Positions 46,649 through 59,900 of a stretch of 64,000 bases of DNA are shown here, one piece after another. Each line of letters starts with the position of its first letter. Positions within the stretch are counted from its first letter, which is position 1. The DNA is taken from NCBI GenBank assembly GCA_021613375.1, contig CM038702.1:23024349-23088348 (forward strand). Reading direction: 5' to 3'. Origin of the DNA: Megaleporinus macrocephalus. Its lineage: Eukaryota > Chordata > Actinopteri > Characiformes > Anostomidae. The translations under genes and the position numbers were made by a program. The notes under the pieces were generated by a model. It was not told the DNA's origin. It was given only the letters and a program-made list of their open reading frames with translations, and searched no databases.

Positions 46649-48108
46649 AGTATACGAACACACTTGAAATTTGAATAGTCCTATGGGGAAGTAATCAGAG
46701 TGGTTTCATGTGAAATGGTTCATGGTAAGAAAACATGTCAACTGTTTGTGAAATAGCTTTCTTTACAGTGAAGGTGATAGGAACCAGAGAGACATGAACA
46801 CAAACATAGCCATTCTGTTTAATATCCACCAATGAACCTACATCACCTTCTGATGGCTCATGTGGAATATCATAATAATAAAATGGTGAATAGAGAGTGT
46901 GTGGAGAAGTTTGAAACGAAAAATGCCTCCACATTGACCCTGTTTGCAGAAAAACAGAACTAAATAATATCTTCATCGCTTAGTGCCCAAAAGTGCTTGT
47001 GCTTAGTGCTTATGAGAAAGTATGCCAACATTACAAAGTGGTAAATCTTTTATCATCCCACCTTTGTTTGGAATGTGTTGCAGGTCTGAAATGCAGGAAT
47101 AAATATATATTAATACATTAAATGAAGTTGACAAGACAAACCATGAAATCTCTTTTTCCAACCTTTTCTGATTTGGGGTTGTATTATAATTATAGCCAGG
47201 TTTCTTTTCAAGCAAGATTAAAGGCTGAGTTAATTAATGTATGTGTGTATGTAGGTAGGCTGTTGTGTATGTGTGTTTTTATAAAGACATGAAAAGAGAG
47301 TTATGTTTTTTTTTTGGTACACACACACATGTGACGATTTCATGGTAGATTTAAAAGCTAAATAAGAAAACAAGTAGCCTAAGAGTCTTTAACTGAAGAC
47401 AGAACACATTAACCACAAACCCAAAAGTTGATTTATATATGATTTTCTCAGAAGGGCTTGATTAAAGGGAGAGAGGTAGAAAAAATGAAGGTGTGTAACG
47501 TTCCTTTTAATTAAAGGCTTTTTTTCTAAGATGCTTGCATGTCAGACAGTCTCAGTAATGGGGGGAAGGAGGCTACATTATGTAGGTTAAAACACTGGGT
47601 AAAAACAGACTCAATGTTCTAACTCGCAAAAAAGTAAACAACCTGGTGCTCTTATTCTTTTTCTGTTACTTAATAGAAATTCAAATATTCATGTTTTGCA
47701 ATTTCAGTTGCTCTAATAACTTAACATTAAAACTTCATCCAACTCATAATTTTAAGGCTTTAAGGCTTTAAGGCTTAAACAAACTTAGTATATTACTTGT
47801 TTTATATATGCATATATATAAATTATATTATTATTATGTATTTTAATATTATAGAAATTCGATTATGTGACAAACGTAAATTTGGCATGTGATGGTTTTA
47901 TGACAAATTATGCTAAATATTTTACTTTGAATACAGTATGAATCTTAAGTGTGGGTAGCTTTCAAAGCATGACAGTAAAAATTAATCAGTTGTGTGTGTA
48001 CAGTAATAATTGTGAAATCCAAAATGAGTCCTGCAAGGGTCTGGACACTATAAAATGTGTGTCTTGTCATCCTTGTTCACATGTGATGCAACTTTATATT
48101 TTACACTT

Positions 48109-48120
48109 TTTATTTTTATT
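48109..48120 (-). terminator. Candidate ITIH5 polyadenylation signal
   Basis: Two overlapping-frame minus-strand AATAAA hexamers lie at 48114-48109 and 48120-48115, about 835 nt downstream of the ITIH5 stop codon. They are the first clear AATAAA on that strand after the stop. The region is AT-rich, so a chance match is quite possible. Confidence 0.3.
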
Positions 48121-48953
48121 TTTCAAATTTCAGAACAATATCAAAACGCTCCATATTGGTTCTTTTGTTAATACTTAATTTACAGTATCAGTGTAAAACA
48201 AATACAACATGATTTTCATTATATTACATTACATTTCAGAAAGGTAAAACATGTAGAAATATATAAACAGTCAAGTTATGCAGTAGTATTAAGTTGTACT
48301 GTTACACAGATATAATTCATATTATGCTATATTATGCTGTATATTGTTGCTGCCGTAAAATCTCTGAAACAGTTATTTTCAAGAGGTGGAATAAACAGGT
48401 TTGCGTGGTCCGGTTTAAGGTCATGAGTACTCCAGCATATATTCACTGGACCTATTTTGCTAAGGACTATTATTATGAAGATGGGGCTAGTTCAGTGGGG
48501 GGATATCCATGCAGAACTGAGGGGCAGAGCTGACAGGTTAGGCCTATAGCAAACTATTACGATTAGAAAACTCTTACAATGGCTTATGTATGCCATCAAC
48601 AGCTGGTTAAAACAGCGCCATGGCTTGTGCGACAGCTGTGTCTCTTAACAGCAGTGAACTCTACAGTATGTTAATGTAACTTATTCCATGTATTTTTGGA
48701 TGATTTCTGTTTTGCTTCATTCATTATTATTAAAAGACAGCTAATCGGTTCAAATGGGCTAAAAACAAAAACATTTAACATGTTAAACATTTAAACATTA
48801 AAACACTGAAATTTGAACATGACAGCCATTTTGAAGAATGTGAAAGTGGTGAACTGGTTGGTAGGCAGTCTTCTTTGTTTTTTTGTGTAGGTACCCGTTA
48901 ATCCAAGAAGAGACTGTGTGATGGTGCTGAGTTATTGTGTGTTCCTGTTTGTC

Positions 48954-49261
48954 TTAGTGTGTATTGGTCCCCTGTGGCCAGTCCCCTATATCAAACAGAT
49001 GAGACACTACATAGTCCTGGTACTGGCCATCGATCAGTTTAGCAGCATTGTTTCTGGCAAACCAGCAGTCTACTGTCTGAGTGCCAGAGTAGATACGCCT
49101 GCTCTTCTTCACCACAGCAACCGTACGCTCCTTCACCTTCAGGGCCATGGGTCTGGACTCCAGGTTGCCAGTGATGCTTCCTTCCTGTGTGTCATTTCCT
49201 TTTGCTGCAGTGATGTTTCCAGGAAGTTGTGTTAATCCAACTTCTTGAAACAGGAACTGGC
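48954..49261 (-). CDS. itih5: ITIH5 last coding exon
   Basis: The coding part of the last exon runs from acceptor GTGCCCTTTCAG (AG 49263-49262) to the TAA at 48956-48954. The G|GC junction gives GLLGQF as in human. It encodes [19 protein letters not shown] in a variable stretch, then [20 protein letters not shown] and [17 protein letters not shown], matching human [20 protein letters not shown] and KLIDGEYKDYLAFHPFD. The final residues ([11 protein letters not shown]) differ from human. The transcript probably continues to an AATAAA on the minus strand near 48.11 kb. Confidence 0.95.
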
Positions 49262-50928
49262 CTGAAAGGGCACATGTACTCATTAAGGATGCACCAAAAA
49301 AGTTCAGCTGATCATAATCAAAAACGGCATTCGAGAGAAAAAAAGATCAAATAGGCCTCCAGTTATGTGTCAGTATCTAAGATTTTGTTAAAAACACCTC
49401 ACTTTTGCTTGTTCACCTCACTTTCCTGTGCAGGTCAGACACACTCAAATAGTTTGTGTAACTATTTCACTTTTTTTAAAGGAATATATCAGGCAAGCAG
49501 TTTGTGATCAGGGGATATAACAGTCAAAGACTTCTCAACTGCAGGTTTAAAGCTAGGGGTATAAATCACAGTTCATCAATCTGCAATCCCTTATAAGTGC
49601 TGCTACATCCATCATCAGGTGCTTTACTGTGAACACAAGCAATGTTTTATTTGGAAGAGTGCAAGAAGCTTACAGCGTACGGAGCATATCGGGAGGAACC
49701 TTGCGGACAATGTTAGAACAGGTGCATAAATTAACATGCACAAATTGATGTTTATGTGTTCCAATCATAGCAGTTGATTGTGTGCTATGTGGTCCACGCA
49801 TCGATAGATTGTTGCATTCCTATTTGATAAAATTTCAAAACACAGTGTCTCTATACACAAAATACACCAGAACAACAAAAACAGAAAGTCTCTGTTAACA
49901 CACCAATGCCTTTGTAGTCACAGTTCTAAAAATGCCAAAAAGTGAATGACAAAAGTGCAAGTACAACAAAAAATAATGAAAATCATGGATGACCAGCCTG
50001 TCTAGGATGCTGGATTATATGGTACATACTATGTTTTCATTTACTGTTAATGTTTTTGAGTTTTAGCCCAATGTGTCACAAACTTGTCTTCAATTTTGGC
50101 CATGAATTTCCATTGCAGTGCATCGATACTAGTGAGGAGTGAATAAGTGTATGTATATCACATATTTAGGCCATGTGTAGTGATTTCAAGAGCTCAGCTA
50201 CACTTGTAGATTTATTTCTTTTATCAAGCTCTCATTTGCTCTTAGAAATGTACAGGTTGTATATGGTTACTGCCTCTTCAAGAATCATATTTGTAAACGA
50301 GCTTTGTTCTGATTGCCTGATCTGTATTACGCCTGTTCAACAAGCAGTCTGGGATAAAAATGTGGAACAAAGTGGCCCTATGTAAATGTCACGATTGCTA
50401 TGATCACATGATTGCCACAAACACATCACAGCCATGATAATAACTATTAACATGAAATGCTCATGTTATTATTGAAACAGAAAAAGGAGATCAAGATTTA
50501 ATCAGAATGAAATTAAAGCAAAACGGGTTTATGTGTGAACCTACCTAACAGCCCGTGTGTGTTCTTGCTGAGGCCTTGGCTGTTGGCTATGTAGAAGCCC
50601 AAGTGGTCTCGCTGGTAAGGCGCGGGGTTTTTATAATTATGCAGCAGGATGATGAACCGGATCGTTCTCTGAATGGTTACTGTGATGTTGGAGTTGGCGA
50701 CGATGGCCACACCTAGATTTTCGCTCTCCACTGAAATGCTGGAGCTGCAGGGGAAGATCATACGGTCACGACCATCCAGGATGACCTTATGTGGGGTCAC
50801 CTCGATGTACGAGCGCCGGGGTTTATCCACAACGACAATGATGGAGCTGAAATACGTGCGTTGCTCTTTGTGGCTACCGGCAGGAGCTGGAGCTCCAATC
50901 AGCTTACCGTTTACAGTCACACCTTAAG

Positions 50929-50991
<63 letters not shown>

Positions 50992-53900
50992 ACCAGCAAC
51001 ACAAATTAAGTGCAGAAATATCTGTGACACAAAAAGGTTTCTATAACATCAGCACAGAGCTTTAAATCTATAGAGAATTATAATAGTGTATCTGCACTAA
51101 AATGAAACAGTATAATGATTTTACCTGATTCAAGTTTGTCATTCTTACATGAAAAAAATATTATTGGACTTATCTGGACTCAATTACTGTCAAAAGCAGG
51201 CAAAGTAAAATGGTACTGTTAGGGTACTGTTTTTCCACTAATATAAAAAGGATGCACAAATCAAGTAAACTAAATGAATATTTTTTAGTGTAACTGATGC
51301 TTCAATGTTTACATGACACTACTGTATAGCTCCTTCAATCTGGAAATGATATACAGCGTTATTAACATGTATAACAATACTGTTACACATATCTACATCA
51401 TAAACACACCTAACCACATCATAGTCTACACTTAACCATTTCGTATTCTTAAATTCTTTAATCTTAAGGCTTTTTGTTCAGAGCACTGTGTATTATTTAA
51501 TATTTAAAGTATTTAGTGTCTACTACTGTGATTTTAGCAATACAAATTCTATGAATAATTTAGCATTTGCTATGAATTATTTAGTATCTACTATCAATTA
51601 ATCAGAAACTACTATTATTCAGCAAGTACAATGAAGTATTAAGTAACTACTGAAAATTATTCAGTAAGTACTATGAAATATTAAGTAACTACTATAAATT
51701 ATCCAGTGACTACTATAAATAATAAACTAATATGGATTGTTCAGTAATTATTATGGATTGTTCAGTAAGTATTACTGAATTGCTGTCATGTTTATGAGTA
51801 AAGAATTTAAATCTGGACCATCTGGGCCAGTGTGAATGTGTTTGAAAGGTTGAGTTGATTATCTGTGCAAGTGTATTATTCTGTATATAGTACATGTTAC
51901 AGTAGTAGTTTACCAGACTGCTTGTGGTCAGTCACCAGTCGAAGGACATCTCCAGCCTGTCCATTGATGTTGAAACACACAGTCAGTTTACTGAGAGGAA
52001 AATCCACCACAAAGTGAGGATCTCCATCCGCTACAAGCACACAGACACACAACTATTAAAATTTTAAACACAAAAACAAGTAAATACATTAAAAAGTTAT
52101 ATATGGAAGATATATACTTAATATTCTACATGAAGACTGCAGCTAATAACATAATATGTTTCATTTCAGTATAGCTTTTTTAACTACTAAAGCTATGATT
52201 TAACAGCATTATCTGGCATCATATAAGTAAATATTACTATATACATACACAGAGTGGTATAATATGCATCAAGTACGGGATGATCCTTGTAACTATGCTT
52301 TTTCTGGGTTACCAAGATAGATATGAATCTACTCGTGAGTAATCAGGCTGCACTTGACCCACACTGTGAGCTGTTTTCTTGTAATCTATGAGGCAGCAGT
52401 TATATCGGATGGCAAATGATCTTTAAAGGATCGAGGCATGGTGGTTTATGGTTCCACTTAGATAGTGCTGCATGGTCTCACAGCATATCAGTAGAGAGAA
52501 GTGCAGGTCAGGACTCTGTGGCTTTGTTCACAGAAAACCCTTTCATTCCCCTGGTGTAGTAATCGCTGACATGCCATCTCAAATTACCACTTAAACTGTG
52601 CTTTTTTCCTAAAGAGACCCTTTCTTTGGACACTTCACAATAATTAACACAGAGCTTCACACGCATTCACACACACATTTTTATACCTTGTCAGCACCTG
52701 GTGTTACAGCTATTTGCCAAATGTATTTGAAATGTTCGAGAACTTATTTAATTAGTTCAATATATCTAATACATATGTAAGTTCCTATATGTTATTAAAA
52801 AGGAAGTAAATGTAGACATATTTTATTCCACTTAGCTTCCATGTGTTAATTATATATCCCATATATATATATGACATACATGTAATTTGTACATTTTTTA
52901 TATATCTTTGATGCCTGAAGAAAAACATCTGTCCATTTTCAGTTTTCTATTGTTTCTACGGACCAATAGAAATGCTCCAAAATAAAATTCTGGTTCTGTT
53001 AACTTACAGCAACGATAAAACGATTCCAAATGAATTAATTTATTAGTGAATATGTATTTAAGTACCTATTTGTATTAATAATGCCTAATGTATATTATAT
53101 ATACTGTATGCGGTCTAAATAAAACTTGATATCTTCAAAATGATCACCCAAGAGTGGAGATACAAAGACAGCAATAATGTTGAGGTATCTTCACGTAATA
53201 TACATTTTCTAAGGCTAATGCTAAACCTAACTCTAATTATAAGCTCAGGCAGCAAAAAGAAACAGTTTTGTTCTGTTAATTGATAACGTCTAGCTCTGGT
53301 TTACAAAGTGCATTCCCCAATACATCTCACACGCGAGCTCACACACCTCCATAATCTCTCGGGCTTTTCTCACCCTCTACAGCACCGCCTCAATTAGAGC
53401 CTGCCGTCAGCACTCAGCATTTAACTCCACTCTGATGCGGCCCCTCTACTCACATGCGCTAAATTACAAGCTGTTTGAACAGAGACGGCTTCTGTTACAC
53501 TGCTCTGTTCTTTTAGCTGTCTGTCTAGTTACACACAAAAGCTGAGATGCCACATATTGTACAAACAGCAGATGTTTCAGATGCTCCACGGAGTTGAGGA
53601 ATTACCGGATGTTTTGGAGAGGGTGACAGACTTTTTGGTCTGTTTTTCAGTCTTTTTATCTCCATCTGTAGGAAGAACACAAGGGCCACAGAGTTACACA
53701 GATTGTTTTAGAGAAGAATTTTTTTTTACCCTTATCTTGTTTTTTCAGTTCATTTTTTATGTCAAATTTTAATGTTTAATGTTTAATCTTATTCCACAAA
53801 ACTTTTTTTACATTATCTTTTTCTTTAAGACTGATATATGTAGAGAACTTTAGTCATGATCTCCTGTCAGGGCTCACCCACAAGCAACATAAAGCCTTAT

Positions 53901-56900
53901 CTGAGTGAAATGGAGTGAATTCAGTATTCAGCAGGATTTAACGAATGCATGTGTTTGCATTAACGGCTTTCAGAACCAGGACAAGAAACGTTAATGCCCA
54001 TTGATATCTGTATTATTTATGATTTCCAATAGAAAACTGTGTAACATTAGTTAACGCTAAACATTCAGTGTCACTGTTATTCTGCTGCTCCCACTGTTTG
54101 AACAGTCTGCACAGATGATATGGGGGGGGCACTTTATTGTTGACATATTTCATCTCTTGTTTTGTTCGGCCAAAAAGGGTCAGCCAGAAACTGAAAGAAG
54201 CAGTTCTGATCAACTTCTCAGGGCATCTCTGCTCAATACAGTGAACAGAAACTACTTACTTGGTGCCATGCTGTTTACTGGACTCCGCCCTGGCTGCTCC
54301 TTCTTCCTGTGCAGACTGTGGGGCGTGTCTCCAGCTGACTCCTGATCTGGCAGTTGATTGGCTGCTTCTGAATCAGTGGACATTGGTGCTTCTGTAGGCT
54401 CCGCCCCTGCTAAAGTGCCATCGGCTAACACCTGTGGACTTTCCACTAGCATCTGTGTGAGCGGTGTGAGAAAGTTGTACTCTAGCGAGAGATTGGCAGC
54501 TTGCTCAGTGAATTTTTCTCTCTCGCTGCTCGTCTGGCTGCGCATTCGGTCCCTGAGGCTGTCCTTCACGCTCAGAAAACCCCACAGTCGCTGCACGTAT
54601 CCGTCTGCGTCTGGCCCTGCCTCGGCCTCTGCCAGCCGCCGCTTCGTATCTCGCTCGTGATCGGCTAGCGACACATCCTTCTCTAGCTGCAGGCTGCGAT
54701 CGCTGTTGCTAGCAGTCACCCGAACGTGGAGAGAGTCTGAGCTGTGATTGGTCAGCTTCCCGGCCACCACAATTTCAGAACCGTTGAAGTAGTTGGGGAA
54801 AAGATGCTGTGTGACATATTCAACGGCATCTTCTGAGTAATCCACACGGATGTCCGACAAAAGAGGGGTGCCGATCTCATCGTAGAAGCTACAAAGAAAA
54901 GGAGAAAAGAAGTTAGAAGTTAGAAGAGGTGGTATGGCTGCAGCTTATAATAATAACAATAAGAATAATAATAACATACAGTGTCAGAAACCATAGGCAA
55001 GTTATGAGGATTGCAAATTTAAACCATTTCTCACATTCACATCACATTTTAATTGGTTGAAAGTTACTTCATTAACATCAATTAACAATCTAAAGACTCA
55101 TATCTTTCCTTTTTTTTCATTCTATTTTCCTTCCCCTAGTGTCCACTTCTCCACTTGTTCGCTTATCTACTTTTGTGTATGTTGAATTACAGTTGAGCTT
55201 TATTTAAGTCAGCATTTTCTGGGAGTTTTTATGACCACATTGTACAAAGTTAAGGTCTCAAATGCAAAGTCAACACTATATTAATGAAGATATTGTGACA
55301 TTTATGGCTACTTAGGAAGGACAGAGCACAACTATATACAAGTAGAATGCTTTATTTGGGACTTTATTCGGCCATAGCTTGCCTCACACATGGTTGGAAC
55401 GCGAACAGCTTGTTAGGTCTTTGCCCTCCCACAAAAGAAGAGACAAGTCTGTGGTATGTCTACACTCATCTGTAACTCCCTAGTTCTCCATGTGATAAAG
55501 CCCAAAGAGTCTCAAACACGGTGCCCCCCAGTGATGCTCTTCACATGATCCGAGAAGAACAAATCCCTAGAAAAACAAGCTTCTTTCCCCAAAACATGCT
55601 ATAATAATATTATTAACAATAGCACTTACATCACGAGAAGAGTTTTTCACCCAGTTTTGACTAAGTTCTCTTTGAATTCTCTTTTAATGCACCTGCAATC
55701 ATCCTATTTATCTGTTCGAAGAAGGAATCCGAAGCACAACCGGCATTACAACATGTTCTTCCACACATATTGTGTACTTACAGAATTTTCCCAGAGTGTT
55801 CACCTAAGAATACACAGTTCACATATACAAATACAAATTCTACACAAATTCTATTTACTTTTTAAACTTAATATAAACAAGAAAAAAGAAAAAATAAGAC
55901 AGAAATTGTAAAACATCCCTTATTTTTACCTAGAAATCAGCTTAACATCTTACATACGGCTGTAGTACAGATTTGGGAATCCTAAGACATACATACATTA
56001 GTGTCGCATTTTGACATCTGATTTGACTGTTTTAGTACTATTCTTGTTTGAACCACTAATGTAGCTCGCTGGCTGTGTCAGGTAACTGACTGGTACCACA
56101 GTTAGCATAAAATCACATAGAGTTTGTGTGCTTGAACCCTCTGACCCTCAGAGTGAACCTTTGTTATGAAACCTCATGAACAGGATTTAGATCAATCCTG
56201 TGACTTTTTGTGCTTGACCTTCAACCCTCGAGATACGCAGCAGTTCAGTTTGAGCTAGTAGGTAAACAGTAGGACGCACTCTTCAAACACGATGCTAAAG
56301 TGACTAAAAAACTATTCGCTCAACTTATTCTTCTTTGCCTTATCTTCTTCTCCCTCTTTCACAAACACAGGATTTTAAGCCTGTGTTCTCATTGCTTAGA
56401 TCACACAATGCAGTCACAGGGCGGGGAGTCCTCATAAGGAGCTCCAAAAGTTCACCATGCCTTTCCTAGTGACACAACACTCAAAGCATCACCCAGGTTA
56501 CAGAAAGGTACAATATATATTTTTCAAAACAAAAGGGCTCTTCAGGGTTCTTTAAATTATACACAGTTACATATACAACTATGACAATCTAAAGATCTGT
56601 AAGAATGCTTAAATCAGGGGTTACCAGTCAAGGTTCTGGAGATTTCCCACCCTGTGGAGCTCCAGCCCTAAGCTAATACACACAATCTAGGTGGTACAGG
56701 CCTTCAGACGTATCTGCCAATCAAAGTCAGGTTGTTGGATCCAGACCATGTGAGCTGTGCAGAGTGGAAATGGGGTGACGTGATTTTGCTCAGAATGAGG
56801 ACTGGCTCTTCAAAAAGCTGGTGCACAAATGTTCTGGCTCACTCCAAAGCTACACCAATATTGTTCCATCCCATGAGCCAGAAAGTAGTTTCTTCCCACT

Positions 56901-59900
56901 CAGACTACCCCAGAATGATGCAGCAGTGACTCTGCAGTTTGCACATGATGGCTATTCATACCCACTGTTTGTGCTGTGGAGCTATCCAGCAGACCTACAT
57001 ACGGGAAATTCTCACAGATCACAACTAACTTCTAAGGACATGAAAGTTGTTCATTTTACTGTGAGAATGAATAAGAAGAGCGTGTTAAAAGCATGTGCGT
57101 CTGCATTTTTTATGATTGAGCCATTGCTTCAGGCCTAAACCTTCTAAAAACTCTGTGTAGCCCATAATATTTACTTTGTCTTTCATTTAATAATGTCCAT
57201 TAATGACATAATTAGAAGCAGACATGAAACAGTTTATCTGACGTGTGAACGAGGTGCAAGCACAGAGTGGTATGTAGAAAATCCAGAGCTGGAGCGGCGT
57301 GACTATAGAAAGGCTTTGAGCAAGGAGCAGAAACATCTGCAGCTCCACTTCACTCCACATGCTCCAGAAGGACAAGAAGAGAGAAGAGAGCTCTGGTTTT
57401 TAATAATTCTTTGCATGGCTAAAAGGCTCTGATTGGTGACTGTATTGGTGTATTGGACTGTATTGATTTCTATTTTTCTACACTAATTAAATGTAGCAGC
57501 TGCTGTTCACACAGTGGGAAGATTTCATGATGAATGCACTAATAGGATTGCACCAAAATCGCTTGGAAATATTTCTGGTTCCATTGACATACACTGAAAG
57601 TGAAGACAGCTTTTGCTCCCTCCTGTAAAATTACTATTTTGGAGATACTTGTATTTCATTGGACAGCGACAATATATGAAGACCTTGTAGTAAAACATAC
57701 TTAGTATGGCACCAAAAAGGGTGTGTTTTTATACAGATCTGGTGAGCATCACCTGCAAGACAGAGAGCCAGTCATAGAGAACTTGCAGGTTAAGTAGGTA
57801 ATCTTCTTCACATATGTGTTATTTCGGCGGTAGTAACATTTGTTCTGTTAATTGAAAATCAAACCATAGAACTCTTTCATTTCAGTCATGCAATAAATAC
57901 TAACAGACGATTATACAAAAACCTCAACAAGTATGTTTCAAATTTAATTTTCAGCCCTTGTCCATTCTTATATAACAAATTCCAATCTTTTTGGGGTTCT
58001 TGCTTTCAGTTTTTTGTTTTCTGCTTTGTCATGACACAAGTAATCCTAATTCCACATTTACACTTATCACTCCATATTACCACATGTCAGATGCCTAGTA
58101 CCGGTGTTCTAAGGCTAATTGTCTGCTTGCATCTCTTCTTCCTTTTCTCAGCAACAGCTTCTTGACAGCTACACATATTTTCAGGCTCATACCATTAAGT
58201 TGTGGAGGAATAGAAAGAAATCTGAGACAATTGTTCAGATCTGAAGCAAGAGTGAAGCGGACAGGTTTAGATGTGAAAGCAATCTTCTCAGCAGCCTAAG
58301 GACTGTTAGAGTAATTGCTTGTGTGAATGTTAGTGTCTTTCTGAGAGGGAACATCATATCAGTGAGAGCTTTGATAACAACTGCAATTGGTTGGTTTTAA
58401 GACTGGAAGGGACGTTTCAATGTTATTCCTCATGCTGGAGGTATCTGTGTTTTTGTCTGTGAAATATATTTTTTCTAGCACTGAAAAAACATACTTATGT
58501 ATTAATGTATCAATGTAAAATTAATGAAATTAATTGCTCCTTGTTTACTACAAACAATTCCAAAAATTTGAGCGATAGTGTACATGTATATATCTATACA
58601 CCCCTCCCTTCCTCACCCTTTCAGCATCGCACTAGCATCCGCCTCCTCTGGAATTCTTCTCATGGTGCCGCAGTTCTCCAGAGCCATTCGCTCCAGAAGC
58701 TTGTAGTCCACATCATTACCCATGCCGATGGTGAAGATGCAGAACTTCTCCTGCACTGCAGTTTTGGTGTTACCCAGGATGTTGGAGGTCTGCAGTTCGC
58801 CCGCCGTGGGCCGCCCATCCGTTAGAAAGATGATGAGGGAAACGCTGTTGTGATTGGTCTCTTCTTTTGCAGACAGGTAGTCACGCAGCAGTGTGGAGCC
58901 AGTCTGGATGGCATTGTTAATGTTTGTGCCTGGGAGCCATGAACATAGACAGAGCAGATAAAAAGATAGACACTGAGGAAACTGTAATCTCTGAATTATA
59001 ATGATTGTATAATAAAGAAATTAATTTACAAAATGCCCCCCTAAGCCCAAATATATTCATTTAAACAAGACATGTTATGCTTAATTACAGGGAAAATGGG
59101 GTATATCAAATTTTATATGTAATTTTTCTAATTGAAGCTTATAGTTCTAACTGCATGCCTGAACTAGACTCGCTTGTGTGGTTTCTGACACTGTAAGACA
59201 CGCTGTTGTCTATAAACAGCACAGACAAAATTCTGCTACTGTTTTTAACTTGCAACATACTTTGTACATGTTTCTTGATTGCAGTATGTCAGAATTAGAT
59301 CCACATGGCTAGATTTAGTTGTGGAATCTTATTGACTCGTCTGTTAGGTCTGTAAGGTTAGTGTCTCTCTTGTTAGGCCGTGATTTAAGCTGGACCGCCC
59401 CTTGTTGTTCATTAGGCAGGTTCACGACAACTGACATAACCCAACATAAATGTTTATAAATGCTTATTTCAATAGGCATCATTACTATAGAGGCTGTGTT
59501 GCCAGTTATAAATGAGGTAGTCTCTATAAGAGATGATGCCTATTGGAATAAACACATATAAGCATTTATGTAGGGTTATGTCAGTTGTCATAACAAGCTT
59601 AAGTAACTGTAATGTACTCTACAGTAAAGTGTTTTAGATAGTCCAGTTTAGATATAATTTCTAAATAATGTGTCAGGTTCAGGTTGGGCTCAAGTTTAAT
59701 GTTCAGATTCTCACACTCTACTTCTCACTGATTTTATTCTTTAAAATCAAAAAAGTTTTTCTTTTTGTTCATTACTTTAAATTGTTTATTAAATCTAACA
59801 CACTGAATTCTTACATTGGTGTTGTTGACAGAATTTAGCGCCAAGGTACACTCTTCAGTAAAGGTTAACATTCTGCTATATCAGCACCACAAAGTGTGAG

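Larger units (their letters stand above)
27451..48108. other. Intergenic region between SFMBT2 and ITIH5
   Basis: About 20.7 kb with no recognised gene. It holds microsatellites, two CTCF-like motifs, a Tol2-like hAT element, three Tc1 relics, a degenerate minisatellite and a possible LTR-element piece. The stretches 31.9-34.1, 35.0-36.8, 39.2-41.8 and 45.0-48.0 kb show only AT-rich DNA and short repeats. Confidence 0.7.

Noticed and set aside
50673..50927. Plus-strand frames opposite the ITIH5 exons (also at 54.36-54.66 and 58.5-58.8 kb)
   Set aside because: They are antisense shadows of well-supported ITIH5 exons.
56732..57432. Overlapping frames in the 3.7-kb ITIH5 intron
   Set aside because: No domain recognised, no match to ITIH5, and part of the area is a dispersed repeat.
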